NCBI RefSeq assembly: GCF_019703515.2
Contig: NC_059358.1
Location: 47,713,094 to 47,777,093, forward strand
Source of the DNA: Myxocyprinus asiaticus
Taxonomy: Eukaryota > Chordata > Actinopteri > Cypriniformes > Catostomidae
Reading direction: 5' to 3'
Length of the DNA stretch: 64,000 nt
Position 1 is the stretch's first letter. Each line of letters starts with the position of its first letter. A program made the position numbers and the translations under genes. A model generated the notes under the pieces. The model saw nothing but the letters and a program-made list of their open reading frames with translations. It had not been told where the DNA came from and made no database searches. Of the stretch, positions 54,069 to 64,000 are shown one piece after another.

Positions 54069-55951
54069 TCAACTCCAAATCAGCTGGACCCCTGAGGGTG
54101 GAGTCTCCACTCTCCCCTGAGGGTAACCTGCCGTGACAGCGCGTCCACTGTAGTGTTGAGGTTGCCCGGGATGTGAGTGGCTCGCAGCTACTTGAAGTGC
54201 TGCTGACTCCAGAGCAGGAGATGGCAGGCGAGTTGTGACATACAACAAGAGCGCAGACTGCCTTGGCGGTTGACATATGCTACCGTTGCCATGTTGTCTG
54301 TCCGAACTAACACATGCTTGCCCTGGATCAACGGCCGGAACCTCCGCAGGGCGAGCAGAATTGCCAACAACTCAAGGCAGTTGATGTGCAAACGCAGCCG
54401 CGGGCCTGTCCGTAAGCCGGCGGCTGCATGCCCATTGCAAACAGCACCCCAGCCCATTTTGGAGGCATCTGTCATGACCACGATGTGCCTGGACACCTGC
54501 TCTAGGGGAACACCTGCCTGTAGAAATGTGAGGTCGGTCCAAGGGCTGAAGAGATGGTGACAGACCGGCGTGATGACTACGTGATGTGTCACACGGTGCC
54601 ATGCCCATCTCAGGACTCGAGTCTGAAGCCAGTGCTGAAGCAGTCTCATATGCATCAACCCGAGTGAGGTGGCCACCGCTGAGGATGCCATATGCCCCAG
54701 GAGCCTCTGAAAGAGTTTCAGTGGAACCGCTGTTTTCTGTTTGAACGCTTTCAAACAGGCCAGCACCGACTGTGCGCGCTCCTTCGTGAAGCGCGCTGTC
54801 AAAGACCAAACCGAGAAAAGAGATGCTCTGAACCGGGAGGAGCTTACTCTTTCCCCAGTTGACCCGAAGCCCTAATCGGCTGACTTGCAAGAGCACCAAG
54901 TCCCTGTGTGTACACAACATGTCCCGAGAGTGAGCTAGGATTAGCCAATCGTGGAGATAGTTGAGAATGCGAATGCCCACTTCTTTTAACAGGGCAAGGG
55001 CTGCCTCTGTGACCTTCGTGAAGATGTGAGGGGACAAGGACAGGCTGAAAGGGAGGACCTTGTACTGATACGCCTGACCCTCGAATGCAAACCGCAGGAA
55101 GGGTCTGTGTCGAGGTAGAATCGAGACGTGAAAGTACATGTCCTTCATGTCTACTGCCGCGAACCAATCTTGATGCTTTTTTGCGTCAGCATCTTGAACG
55201 GGAGTCTGTGTAAAGCCTGGTTCAGTACTCGCAGATCCAAGATTGCCCGCAACCCACCGCCTTTTTTCGGTACGATGAAGTAGGGGCTGTAAAACCTCTT
55301 CTTCATCTCGGCCGGAGGGACAGGTTCTATCGCAACCTTCCGTAGGAAGTTCCACACAAGGGGGGCCAAAGGGAAAACGTCGTCGGATGTACCGGCAAGT
55401 GGGGCCTCGTGGCAGGGTGGAGCTCGAGGTGCCACACCATGTCGTGTCCGTGCTGAGTCTAGGGACATCGAAACACTTACCTGGCTCCTTGTGACCACCC
55501 CCGGAACAGCCTGGGTTGGGGGAGGAAGAGGCCTGTCCTCGCAACCCATGGAGACTGTCACATCGGGGGCGGATGTGTGCCACAGCTGGGCGCGCAGGGG
55601 CGGGGAGACCGCCGCTGGAGCGCCAATCCTGCAAGGAAAAACCCGTGGACGGTGGTCGTGATGACGACCGTTCACACTGGGTAGGTGACCCAGGGAAGGA
55701 GGAAACCGCTCTTTTGCTGAACTGTTGGGTGCCGGAGCCACTTGGGCATGCAGCAAAATCAAATAAAAAGGCAACAAAAGATTCTCCACCAGGCCCTCCA
55801 CCGGGGGATGGAGTGGTCTTACTACCAGCTCCAATGCAGTGGGTTTCGTCGACCCTGGGTCGCCCATCTCAGGGGCACTTTGACGACCTTTGTGGGTTCT
55901 AAGCAGCCAGCCATGAGACAGGTGGCGTCTGCTTCCTGCGGTGGGCTCCAC
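54069..55951 (-). pseudogene. DIRS copy 2 reverse transcriptase / RNase H, broken
   Basis: Three minus-strand frames. 55951-55151: proline-rich N-terminus and fingers (AIEPVPPAEMKKRFYSPYFI, LDLRVLNQALHRLPFKML), lacking about 50 codons present in copy 1. 55634-54372: FAAVDMKDMYFHV, LPFSLSLSPHIFTKV and NYLHDWLILAHS, where the first aspartate of the YLDD box is histidine (54951-54953). 54802-54188: RNase H with MTDASKMGWGAV, INCLELLAILLALRRF and VLVRTDNMATVAYVN. The in-frame TGA at 54069-54071 is at the same site as in copy 1. Catalytically dead RT. Confidence 0.85.
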
Positions 55952-56461
55952 GCCGAGGCTGGGCCAAAGGGGCGGGCTGCGGCGGAGCCAGTGCAGTCAC
56001 CGCAGGGGGACGCACTTGGCGACGAGCAGACGGGGTGCAGGATCTTGAGCCGCGCCGGCACAGGATATGCCGGATAGCCTCCGTCTGCTGCTTCACCGTC
56101 GAGAACTGCTGTACAAAGTCCTCGACGGTGTTGCCGAATAGGCCCGCCTGGGAGATGGGGGCAGCAAGGAACCGTGTCTTGTTGGCCTCACCCATCTCGA
56201 CCAGGTTGAGCCAAAGGTGGTGCTCCTGGACCACTAATGTGGACATCGTCTGCCTGAGAGACCGCGCCGTGACCTTCGTCGCTCGAAAGCAAGCCGCGAC
56301 CGCAACATTGCCATGGTCATGTTCTCGCAGTGAGAACATGTACCATCCACGAACGCTGCCTCCGTGTGGGTCGCGCCCAGACAAGAAAGACAGCGATTGT
56401 GACCGTCTGATGTTGAGAGGTAACGACCACAACCAGGAATAACACACAATCGGAAAGGCAT
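55899..56461 (-). pseudogene. DIRS copy 2 gag-like region, deleted
   Basis: Starts ATG 56459-56461, MPFRLCVIPGCGRYLSTSDG with the same Cys/His pattern as copy 1. After LRSRLAFER it joins directly, in another frame, to ATKVTARSLRQTM...AAPISQAGLFGNTVEDF. Copy 1 has about 860 more bases between these points. Proline/arginine-rich C-terminal end retained. Confidence 0.8.
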
Positions 56462-56697
56462 CTTTAAAAAGACGCGTCTTTAAAAATACATTCCGTGTGT
56501 GCCGCTCTTTTAGAGAAATATACTCTTTCAGAAAAATATACTCTCTTTTTTCTGCCGAAGCACCCAGGGCCGTTCTCTGCAGTGCACCAGTACAGAGGAG
56601 GGAGAAGCCGCTGAAATGCGGCGTCAGATCCAGCAGAGGTGAATGAACAGTCGTGAGAATTCAGCTCAATGAGCATGACCGTTCGGCTCCGAAGAGA

Positions 56698-56882
56698 AAA
56701 TCTGAATGAGTGGTTGCATACCAGCTCCTTTTATACCTGTATGTCTGGGGGAGTGGCATGCAAATACGACTTGTCAATTTTCATTGGCCTTTTATCAAAG
56801 ACCAGAGGTGTTTCAGGCTCCCAAGAGTGACCCCTAGTGTCACTACATCGACAAAACGTTGAGTGAGTGACAGATAGGGAAC
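56698..56882. repeat. DIRS copy 2, right terminal repeat
   Basis: Inverse of the left repeat, with TATA-like box toward gag and outer GAGTGAGTGACAGATAGGGA. Confidence 0.85.
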
Positions 56883-58260
56883 ATAAAACACAAAAAGACT
56901 ATCTCATGCAGAATTAAAAGCCAGTGAATAATAATGAGTCTTAAGCCTCAATTTAAAAAGAGTCAAAGTAGGAGCCTGCCTAACATGCAGAGGAAGGCTA
57001 TTCCAGAGCCTTGGGGCTGCAACGGCAAAAGGTCCCCCTATGCTTCAACCTAGTCCTGGGAACAACCAACAACATATGGTCAGCAGACCTGAGTGGCCTT
57101 GATGAATGTGATGTTGGATGAGATCGGACAGATAGGTAGGAGCTAATTCGTTTAATGATTTGTAGACAAGCATCACAGTTTTCAAATCAATCCTAAAATG
57201 AACCGGGAGCCAGTGAAGAGAAGCCAGCACAGGGAATATAAGTTCCCATTTGCGTGTCCCTGTCAAGAGGCGAGCTGCAGCATTTTGTACCAACTGCAGA
57301 CGCGAGAGGGAAGCCTGACTGACACCGACGTAGAAGGCATTACAGTAGTCCAACCGGGAAGAAATAAAAACATGTATAATTCTTTCAAAATCTTTAAAAG
57401 ACAAAAAATACTTAACCTTAGACAGGGACCTCAATTTAAAAAAGACCATCACTTCAGTCTTGTCTTTTAAAATAAATTTCAGGACATCCAAGCTTTGATA
57501 TCATCAAGACAACTCACCAGTGGTTCTAAGGAATTTGTGTCGTTACGCTTCAGAGGTAAAAAAAGTTGGGTGTCATCAGCATAGCAGTGGAACGAGATGC
57601 CATATTTCCTGATAATAGATCCTAAAGGGAGCAAATAAAGGGAGAACAGAATCGGTCCAAGAATAGAATCCTGTGGGATCCTACAAGGAAAGGGTGCTGA
57701 CGAGGTTACATAGCTGCCAGAGCAGACTGAAAAGCTTTTATCGGACAGATAAAATCGAAACCATTCCAGTGATTCGGAGGAGATTGTTAAAAACTTTTAA
57801 AGGGCAGTTGGAGTGCTATGACGTGCTTTAAAACCAGACTGAAGATGCTATAAAAGAGTATATCTATCCAGAAAAGATTGTAGCTGATGAAACACCACTT
57901 TCTCCAATATTTTAGATAGAAAAGGAAGTTTGGAAATAGGTCTAAAATTTGAAAGGTTGGAAATGTCCAGTTTGGGTTTTTTAATCAATGGTTGCACTTG
58001 AGCATTTTTAAACTCTGATGGCACAACACCGGTAGCAAGACTACTACAGTATTTATAATTAATTGGATCATTGGTGCAATTGTTTCAAAAGTCTTTTTAA
58101 AAAAGCGAGGAGGAATAACATCTTTTGGGCAGGGTTTCATATGACCGACAATTTCTTTAAAACTGGAGAGAGACACCGGCTCAAACTGGTCAAAAACAGC
58201 CGAGCAAGTTATAGTAACCGAAGGGTCATAAGAAGAGGGAGAAATGTGTGCTCTGATTGA
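56883..58260 (-). mobile_element. L2-clade LINE body, split by DIRS copy 2
   Basis: Antisense continuation of 51775-51897. It contains the RT and the C-terminal region described in the next entry. 5'-truncated near 58260. Confidence 0.8.
57045..58176 (-). pseudogene. L2 LINE reverse transcriptase remnants
   Basis: Minus strand, in protein order: SLSSFKEIVGHMKPCPKDVIPPRFFKK (58176-58090), the N-terminal part of the L2 RT; a degraded middle in which HCYADD can be read around 57575-57590 (catalytic box); and the C-terminal region (57491-57045): SSRLDYCNAFYVGVSQASL, LQLVQNAAARLLTGTRKWE, ASLHWLPVHFRIDLKT, LAPTYLSDLI. This last region is a hallmark of L2 proteins. Several frames and stops; not functional. 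Confidence 0.85.
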
Positions 58261-59350
58261 GGCAATCTTCTCTGCAAAAATGTGTGTGCCAATGTGTGCC
58301 CACCTTCATGCGTCACTGCAAAATGGGCCAGTGGAAGAAGTTGGAGAGAGTAAAATGTTTGGAATTGGTAGGCTGTGATTTTTTGACCACTTTGTTATTT
58401 TTATTCTATTTTTGTTTTGTTTGAAGTGTAATTTCAATTTAGAAATATGTTTGGTTTAATTTTTTCGTGTTTCAAAAAATGTATTTAATTAAAAAAAAAT
58501 CTAAATCAACTGGTAGAAGTGAATTGTGCTGATACAGTCAATGTTAATTACATAATTTGTGTGTCATTAGATGAAAATGATAATAATACTTACATTCCCT
58601 ATAATTTAACTGAGCGTACATCCAAATTCTGAGAAGAATCAAATTTTCCATGCGTGTAAAAGGAGCATGTCACTGTCATAGAAATATGCCTGACAATCAT
58701 CAAGGACGCATTTAATGCACAAAATAACCTAATTTTTAAGTCTTCTAATTCATTGCATACAGTCCATTTACACTACCAACTTCTTATGGATGTGCCGTCT
58801 TGGTTTATATTGCTGGTGCTTGAGGGAATGAACTATAATAGGACACAGACAGTGGAATAATAACTGGAGAAAACCTGAGAAATCAATGGCACTAAATCCA
58901 GCCCATTTCTGCATTGCACGGGCGATTTTGCCAAACCTACTTGCTCCTAGACTTAGCGTGTGCTTGTCCGATAATACCAAAATTTCATGGCCATGCCCAC
59001 TGACTTTGCACTTATGACTTACGGCATAGCGCTGAGCTTAATGTTAGCGCTATAAAAATAGGGCCCTTAGACTCAGCTCCAACTCAAGTTCCTGTTGAAC
59101 TTCACTAAGATGTGAGCTGAGGTGTGGGAGGGATACGTGAGGTTTGCAGCTGTTTTAATATCATATGCATTGTGATTGGAGGAATTAAGATCAACACAAG
59201 AATAAATAATGATATAAGATTACATAAAATATTTAAAATAAACTATGTACAATGAATTACTGTATATTCTGGGCACAAACTTATGTGGAAGTCATCACAT
59301 TTAAAAAAAAATTTAAACACTTGTTTAAATGCCACTTTTTAAAATTAGAT
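58261..59350. other. unassigned sequence
   Basis: About 1.1 kb AT-rich DNA with no supported feature. Confidence 0.4.
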
Positions 59351-59351
59351 T

Positions 59352-59890
59352 TAAAGGAATAGTTCACCCAAAATTCTCTCATGATTTACTAACCCTCATG
59401 CCGTCTAACTCATATGACTTCCTTTCTTCTGCAGAATACAAACAAAGATGTTTTGATGGACATATGATGTGAATTCATCTACACAACGCAAGTCAATGGG
59501 GTCCAACACTTTCGAGCTTCAAAAAGAAAGAAAAAGGCAGCATAAAGTGCAATCGAGGATCAAATCATGTTGGCCAAGGAGACTGCAGATGGCAAGATTT
59601 ACAGTATAATGAAAAATGAGTTGCATTTTGGTCTGTTCTCACCCAAAACCGATCGGATCTCTTCAGAAGATGTGGATTAAACCATTCAAGTCATATGGAT
59701 TAACTTTATGCTGCCTTTATGTCCTTTTTGGACCTGCACTGACTTGCATTGTTTGGATATAAACACATCATATCTCCATCAAAATATCTTCCGTGTTCCA
59801 CAGAAGAAAAAAAAAAGAAAGTCATGTGAGTTTGAGATGCCATAAGGGTGAGTAAATGATGAAAGAATTATCATTTTTGGGTGAACTGAT
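59352..59890. mobile_element. MITE family M, full copy
   Basis: Left AAAGGAATAGTTCACCCAAAATTCTCTCATGATTTACTAACCCTC and right AGGGTGAGTAAATGATGAAAGAATTATCATTTTTGGGTGAACT are inverted. Same inner words as the copies at 5186 and 41942. Confidence 0.75.
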
Positions 59891-61812
59891 TAGAAGATTT
59901 GGTAATTACGTCTTTTTTTAAATCTCTCTTTTTTTCTTTTCTTTTTTGAGTATTTGAGATGTGTAGCTGTAGAGAAATTAGTTTTGTTAAGTTTAATGTG
60001 TCTTAGCAATTCAGAAAAACTGTAAAATAGGGTGTGTTTTACATCTCATTGTTTCTTTCTTTCTTTTTATTTCCCACTCTTCCACTCCTCATCTATATCT
60101 GTTCAGTGCAGTGAGTGAATAATTGATGTTTATAGAGCTGAAAGTTTGATGCATGGCTCGGAGGCAGATTTCACCTGCAGACGACTATGCCCATTAGTGA
60201 GAATCATGCTGCCATATCAAAGATACCATGACAACATTGTACTCATCTCTGCTCTCTATGTGACACGATAGGTTTCATAAAAGTTAACCTAAAGTGCTTA
60301 CATTGTACAAAAATACAGTTTTATTTTGTTGAAATCTCAATAATGCTCCACAAACTTACAAATAAGCTACACAGTTTTGTTATGAGGTCCTTAAAGTTTA
60401 TTAAGATAAAAGATGATGAGTCCAGCTTTATTACTTTAACATTAATTTGTTGAATAATTGGTGAATTTTCTTTTGGTGTGCTGGGGAAAAAGCAGCTCTG
60501 GGGCTTTCATGAAGTATAATTGAAATTGGTTATAAGAAATGAGTTTTCTGTATAATTTAATAAAGCATTAAATCAGTGAGAAAAAATGAAATTGGTTGCT
60601 GCCTGTCTCTCAAACAATAGAAATGCAGTAACATGTAGTGTCCTCAATAATAGAGGTGTGAATACAGATGTACAGTATTCTAAAATGAATGTGTATATCA
60701 TTGTTGAATGCTCATATATTTTCAAAGATGAAATATTATTATTGAATTTAGAAATATAAATATTGTGAAAAATTATTGTGTTCAGTTGAAAGGAAATGTT
60801 TGTGTATGTTTTATAATGGTCTGCCTGAGGTCAGTGATCACTCCAGACTTTGAAGGTCACAGGCTGATATCCTTCTCTCTCGCCTTGCGTTGTAGTGTGT
60901 CAGTGATGTATCAGGTCACTCACAGTGCCTGCTGGTCACCAACAACCTTTAGACACAGACAAGAGTCTGACTCTCATATACGTTTGCCTGAAGGTTTGTC
61001 CATGTGGATTTCGTATTTAAATAGCCTCTTGTTCATCTTGTTGTCTCTCTGTCTCTTTCCCCATGAACTCTCATTTTGACCCTCATCTCTGTGCATGTCT
61101 CTGATTAAGTATCTCCAGTTTTATGCAATGGAGCAGAACACTCAAACGATAGAGATGTTGTGGAAAGGCCTTAAAATGTTATGCACCAGCGGCGTAGAAA
61201 AAAGAGAAAGGCAGGCTGCAGTTCTGGCTTCAAATGTAAATTAATTCAGATCAGTGAGCCTCACCTGCATTAATTGACAGTTCGCAATTTGATTTTTACC
61301 TGCTGTTCGTGCTCAAGCTCATCAGACACGCTATGAATGCCTCGAGTGGGAACTTTCTATTTTCTCTCAAGGGGGTGCAGCTTTTCTGTATCTGAGTCAG
61401 GCACTGAGGTTTTATTATGCAAGCTTTATTTCTAAATATATAATCTATAAGCCTCATTTCTAACATTCATTTGTTCACAATCCACACACCAAGTAGATTT
61501 TAATGCATGCGCCAGTCAACTTGTTTGGAGCATCCCTTCTCACTCCCTAAGATGGACTCTGCCTAGGTAAAATCATCTAGCATGTTTAAGAATTAACATC
61601 TATAAACAAATTAGCAGCAAGTTCACTGGACGGCGAACCAACCAGACTTTATTTAGCATTAGTCGATAAGAATGAAAACGGTACGTCAGTAACAATACCT
61701 TCAATACAACAAAACTTTAACAAGGATACAATTTGTATGATGTACAATTCTTATGCCAGTAGCAAGGTAGCCACATTAATGAGCTAACAGTGGCTAACTG
61801 GTTAATAATTCC
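59891..61812. other. unassigned sequence, 1.9 kb
   Basis: No supported gene. The 104-codon frame at 60765-61079 has no motif I can name. Confidence 0.4.
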
Positions 61813-61813
61813 T

Positions 61814-62355
61814 TACATTTATATAATGCTTTTCTAGGAACTCAAAGTGCTTGACATATTATAGGGGGAATCTCCTCAACCACCACCAGTGTGCAACATC
61901 CACCTGGATGATGTGACGGCAGCCATAGTGCGCCAGCACACTCACCACACACCAGCTATTGGTGGAGAGGAGACAGTAGAGTGATATAGCCAATTAATGG
62001 ATGGGGATTATTAGGAGGCCATGATTGAGAAGGGCCAATGGGGGTAATTTGACCAGGACACCAGGGTTACACCCCTACTCTTTTGGGATTTTTAATGGCC
62101 ACAGAGAGGCAGGACCTCAGTTTAACATCTCATCCGAAAGACAGTGCCTTTTTACAGTATAGTGTCCCCGTCACTATACTGGGGCATTCGGACCCACACA
62201 GACCACAGGGTGAGCACCCCCTGCTGGCGTCCCTAATACCTCTTCCAGCAGCAACCTTAGTTTTCCCCAGGAGGTTTCCCATCCAGATACTGGCCAGGCT
62301 AAACCCTGCTTAGCTATAGTGGGCAACCAGGCAAGAGCTGCAGGGTGATATGGCT
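61814..62355 (-). mobile_element. 5S rRNA-derived SINE (SINE3-like), antisense
   Basis: Read on the minus strand, the head near 62355-62270 has 5S rRNA words: AAGCTAAGCAGGGT, GCCTGG, AGTATCTGGATGGGAAACC, the region of the 5S internal promoter. A body follows (GACGGGGACACTATA, TTTCGGATGAGATGTTAAAC, CTCTGTGGCCATTAAAAATC) and the tail is LINE-like, GCACTTTGAGTTCCTAGAAAAGC...TATATAAATGTAAGG. This head-body-tail order is that of fish SINE3-type elements. Not a functional 5S gene: only the 3' half of the 5S similarity remains and it is mutated. Confidence 0.7.
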
Positions 62356-62647
62356 GCTTAATTACATGTGAGCTGACCAAATATCGGGATTTATCATTAT
62401 CCGTTGATAATTTGGGTATGTGCATGGTTACCTTTTGTACCATTCGGTTAACCACAAAGTTTCACGAATGGTTATTCAGGTTTTTGGCGGGAGTCGGTTT
62501 GGGGGAATAAAGAATGTTTATTGCGGGAGAGCCACGTGACGCCATGCAAAGGGCAGACGTGTGAGAGACAGCTCTGTGCACTTTGCTAATTTTTTTACAT
62601 TATTTTCATGATTCACCCAGTTACACATTTACTGTTTGAGGTAAACA

Positions 62648-63430
62648 TGGCAAAGAAGTTAAAATCCTCGGGCTCTGGAGACACTAAAAGACACTTACGA
62701 GTTCAAGATGAAAGCCCAGACAGGCCTGAGGACCAGGGACTCGATTTGGATGGCGTGGCGGGAGAAGGAATCCAGCGTCAACTGTCCAACATGTCGGTGA
62801 TATTGACGAAGGTACTTGCGGACTTGGAGGATCTCGCTGTAATACGTAGATGGAAAAAAATTCTGAGCTAGTCACAAGAGTGACAGATGTTGAAAAACAA
62901 ATCGATTATTTGGAAGCATCAGAGAGGGAATTAGCCGCTAATCTGCCCGCGACCAAAGTTAATTTGGAACGTGTTCTTGAAAAGCTTGAAGATCTTGAGA
63001 ATAGAAGCCGCAGGAATGACATTCGAATTGTGGGAATTCCTGAGCATGAGGTGGGCTGAGATATGGTGAAATTCCTAGACAAGCTTTTCCTGAGTCTGCT
63101 CGACACAACAGGCTACAAGCTGGAAATCCCAGCTCACAGATCTGCTGAGGGAGAAAGGCCCCGATCGATTCTGGCCAAATTTTTGAGATCATCCGATAAA
63201 GATCTCGTGTTGCGCCAGGCGAGGAGCAAAGGAGAGTTTTCTTGGAAGAATTACAATTTTCTTGTTCCCGGACTTTGCGAACTCGACAAGAGAGAAAGGC
63301 AATTGGTTTAAGGAATGCAAGAAACTCTTACATCAGCGCAAGATCACTTTTGCTCTGATGTTTCCAGCCAGATTGAGAATAAACACATAGGACGGCAGCA
63401 AAGTACTTACATGTCCCAATCAGGCAATGT
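62648..63430 (+). pseudogene. L1 ORF1 protein, broken
   Basis: Starts at ATG 62648 (MAKKLKSSGSGDTKRH). First frame to 62871 ends in the start of a coiled coil (IQRQLSNMSVILTKVLADLE). A frameshift near 62850 continues it: SELVTRVTDVEKQIDYLEAS...LEKLEDLENRSRRNDIRIVGIPE, with heptad-like leucines and the RRNDIRIVGIPE start of the L1 RRM domain. TGA at 63057-63059 interrupts, and the same frame continues DMVKFLDKLFLSLLD...AHRSAEGERPRSILAKFLRSSDKDLVLRQAR to TAA 63309-63311. The C-terminal segment FKECKKLLHQRKITFALMFPARLRI is in another frame at about 63311-63386. ORF1p is the RNA-binding trimeric chaperone of L1. This copy is dead. Confidence 0.85.
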
Positions 63431-63880
63431 CTTTTATTGAAACAATGGGTGAGTAACCATTGGGTGTTTTTCTTGTGAGTGGATTGACTCACTGTACATA
63501 CTCTGGCTTTCAGAGGAACCTGGGCGCCATTTTTGTTTCTTTTTGCCTTGGCTCCACAGAGTGGTTGGAGTTTGTTTTGTTTTGTGGATTAACATTTTTC
63601 CTTAAAGAAACTTTTGCATTGATGGAAGATCACTTTTACAATGAAGTTCCTGGCCAGATTGAGAATAGACACTACGGATGACCGCAAAATATCTACATGC
63701 CCACACAAAGGATGTCTTATATAAAGTTGGCGGACTGTGTAAATCATGGGATATACTTTTATGCGGCCTCCGAGTGAATTGACTCTTGACCACCCGAGGA
63801 ACCGGGATGCGTGTTTAGTTTCATTTTGTGCTGGTCCCGCCTAGCGGTTGGAGCTTGTTTTGTTAAATAACACTACTTTG
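63330..63880. repeat. diverged tandem duplication in the L1 spacer
   Basis: Two successive similar segments: 63344-63600 and 63625-63870. Shared blocks in order: GATCACTTTT, CCAGCCAGATTGAGAATAAA / CTGGCCAGATTGAGAATAGA, TACATGTCC / TACATGCCC, TGTCTTTTAT / TGTCTTATAT, GAGTGGATTGACTC / GAGTGAATTGACTC, GTGGTTGGAGTTTGTTTTGTT / GCGGTTGGAGCTTGTTTTGTT. Confidence 0.75.
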
Positions 63881-64000
63881 GGACAGTTATGGATAAATCT
63901 GTCAGTTCCTTGTGCTTATGCCTCCTGTTGGCTGGAGTATGATTTGTGGAGTATTTTTGTGGGACATTGGAATGATTATGTCATCAGCTGCACTCATCAG

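Larger units (their letters stand above)
51898..56882 (-). mobile_element. DIRS-type retrotransposon, copy 2, internally deleted
   Basis: Same family and orientation as copy 1, about 5.0 kb. Left terminal repeat about 51898-52100, right about 56698-56882. It jumps from GAGGAGCCCC (about 52107) to TTTGGGGACAAGTCGAC, a junction that in copy 1 spans about 300 bases including the whole internal complementary region. It also lacks about 860 bases of gag and several smaller pieces of pol. Inserted into an L2 LINE (51775-51897 / 56883-58260). GAACATAAAA occurs at both junctions, which may be chance or microhomology. Confidence 0.92.
62475..64000 (+). mobile_element. L1-type LINE, 5' end, runs off the window
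   Basis: Plus-strand element: a GC-richer 5' leader from about 62475 (GGCGGGAGTCGGTTTGGGGG), ORF1 remnants at 62648-63430, and an ORF1-ORF2 spacer from about 63430 that contains a diverged duplication. ORF2 would lie beyond 64000. Confidence 0.75.

Noticed and set aside
62265..62355. 5S rRNA gene
   Set aside because: Partial and mutated similarity joined to a SINE body; no complete 5S unit.
1..64000. CRISPR array, prophage, operon or plasmid origin
   Set aside because: No spaced direct repeats of array type, no clustered same-strand genes, and the element content is that of a teleost nuclear genome.

Overview
The window is nuclear DNA of a bony fish, most likely a cyprinid (carp, goldfish or barb group). 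It has an intron-containing FOXO-family gene, long AT-rich non-coding stretches with TG, TA, GA and CT microsatellites, and a dense load of teleost transposable elements: Tc1/mariner, hAT, DIRS, L2 and L1 LINEs, a tRNA-derived SINE, a 5S-rRNA-derived SINE and short cyprinid-type MITEs. I see no bacterial operon, CRISPR array, phage or plasmid. Species is not determinable by eye.

The only host gene I can support is the last coding exon of a FOXO transcription factor, best matching FOXO6 (36075-37505, + strand). It opens at a clear splice acceptor inside the forkhead domain and runs to the conserved C-terminal QSWVPG. No forkhead first exon is visible, so it should lie upstream of the window, and much of 1-36074 may be its intron 1.

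Layout. 0-6 kb: tRNA SINE, decayed Tc1 relic, two copies of an unclassified repeat, 5'-truncated L2 LINE, MITE. 6.6-9.6 kb: hAT element with a perfect 8-bp target duplication, carrying a nested gag-like retroelement whose tail is built of in-frame 36/39-bp minisatellites. 10-13.6 kb: mostly unassigned. 13.6-15.3 kb: Tc1 element inserted in the centre of a palindromic element. 17.9-21.1 kb: L1 ORF2 fragment, hAT-like element and a DD36E Tc1/mariner element. 21.5-22.9 kb: diverged tandem repeat with a period of about 0.7 kb. 24.1-24.9, 27.6-28.3 and 34.4-35.2 kb: hAT elements or ends. 28.4-30.0 kb: structurally complete Tc1 element with a mutated catalytic aspartate. 35.7-36.0 kb: Tc1 fragment just upstream of the FOXO acceptor. 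37.6-42.5 kb: repeats, MITEs, microsatellites, a telomere-like run.

42.8-58.3 kb is a DIRS-rich block. A fragment of a second DIRS family lies beside a nearly full-length DIRS element (43369-49722) that keeps inverted terminal repeats and the internal complementary region. A second, internally deleted copy of the same family (51898-56882) is nested in an L2 LINE. The copies are damaged in different genes but share one in-frame TGA between RNase H and the methyltransferase-like region. 58.3-61.8 kb is mostly unassigned apart from one MITE. 61.8-62.4 kb is the 5S-derived SINE (antisense), and 62.5-64.0 kb is the 5' end of an L1-type LINE that runs off the window.

No pathway-like cooperation between genes is visible. 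The window is best read as a FOXO6 locus whose flanks and intron have been filled by several generations of nested mobile elements. Several open reading frames inside TEs begin at non-ATG codons, so TE starts given here mark similarity limits, not proven initiation.
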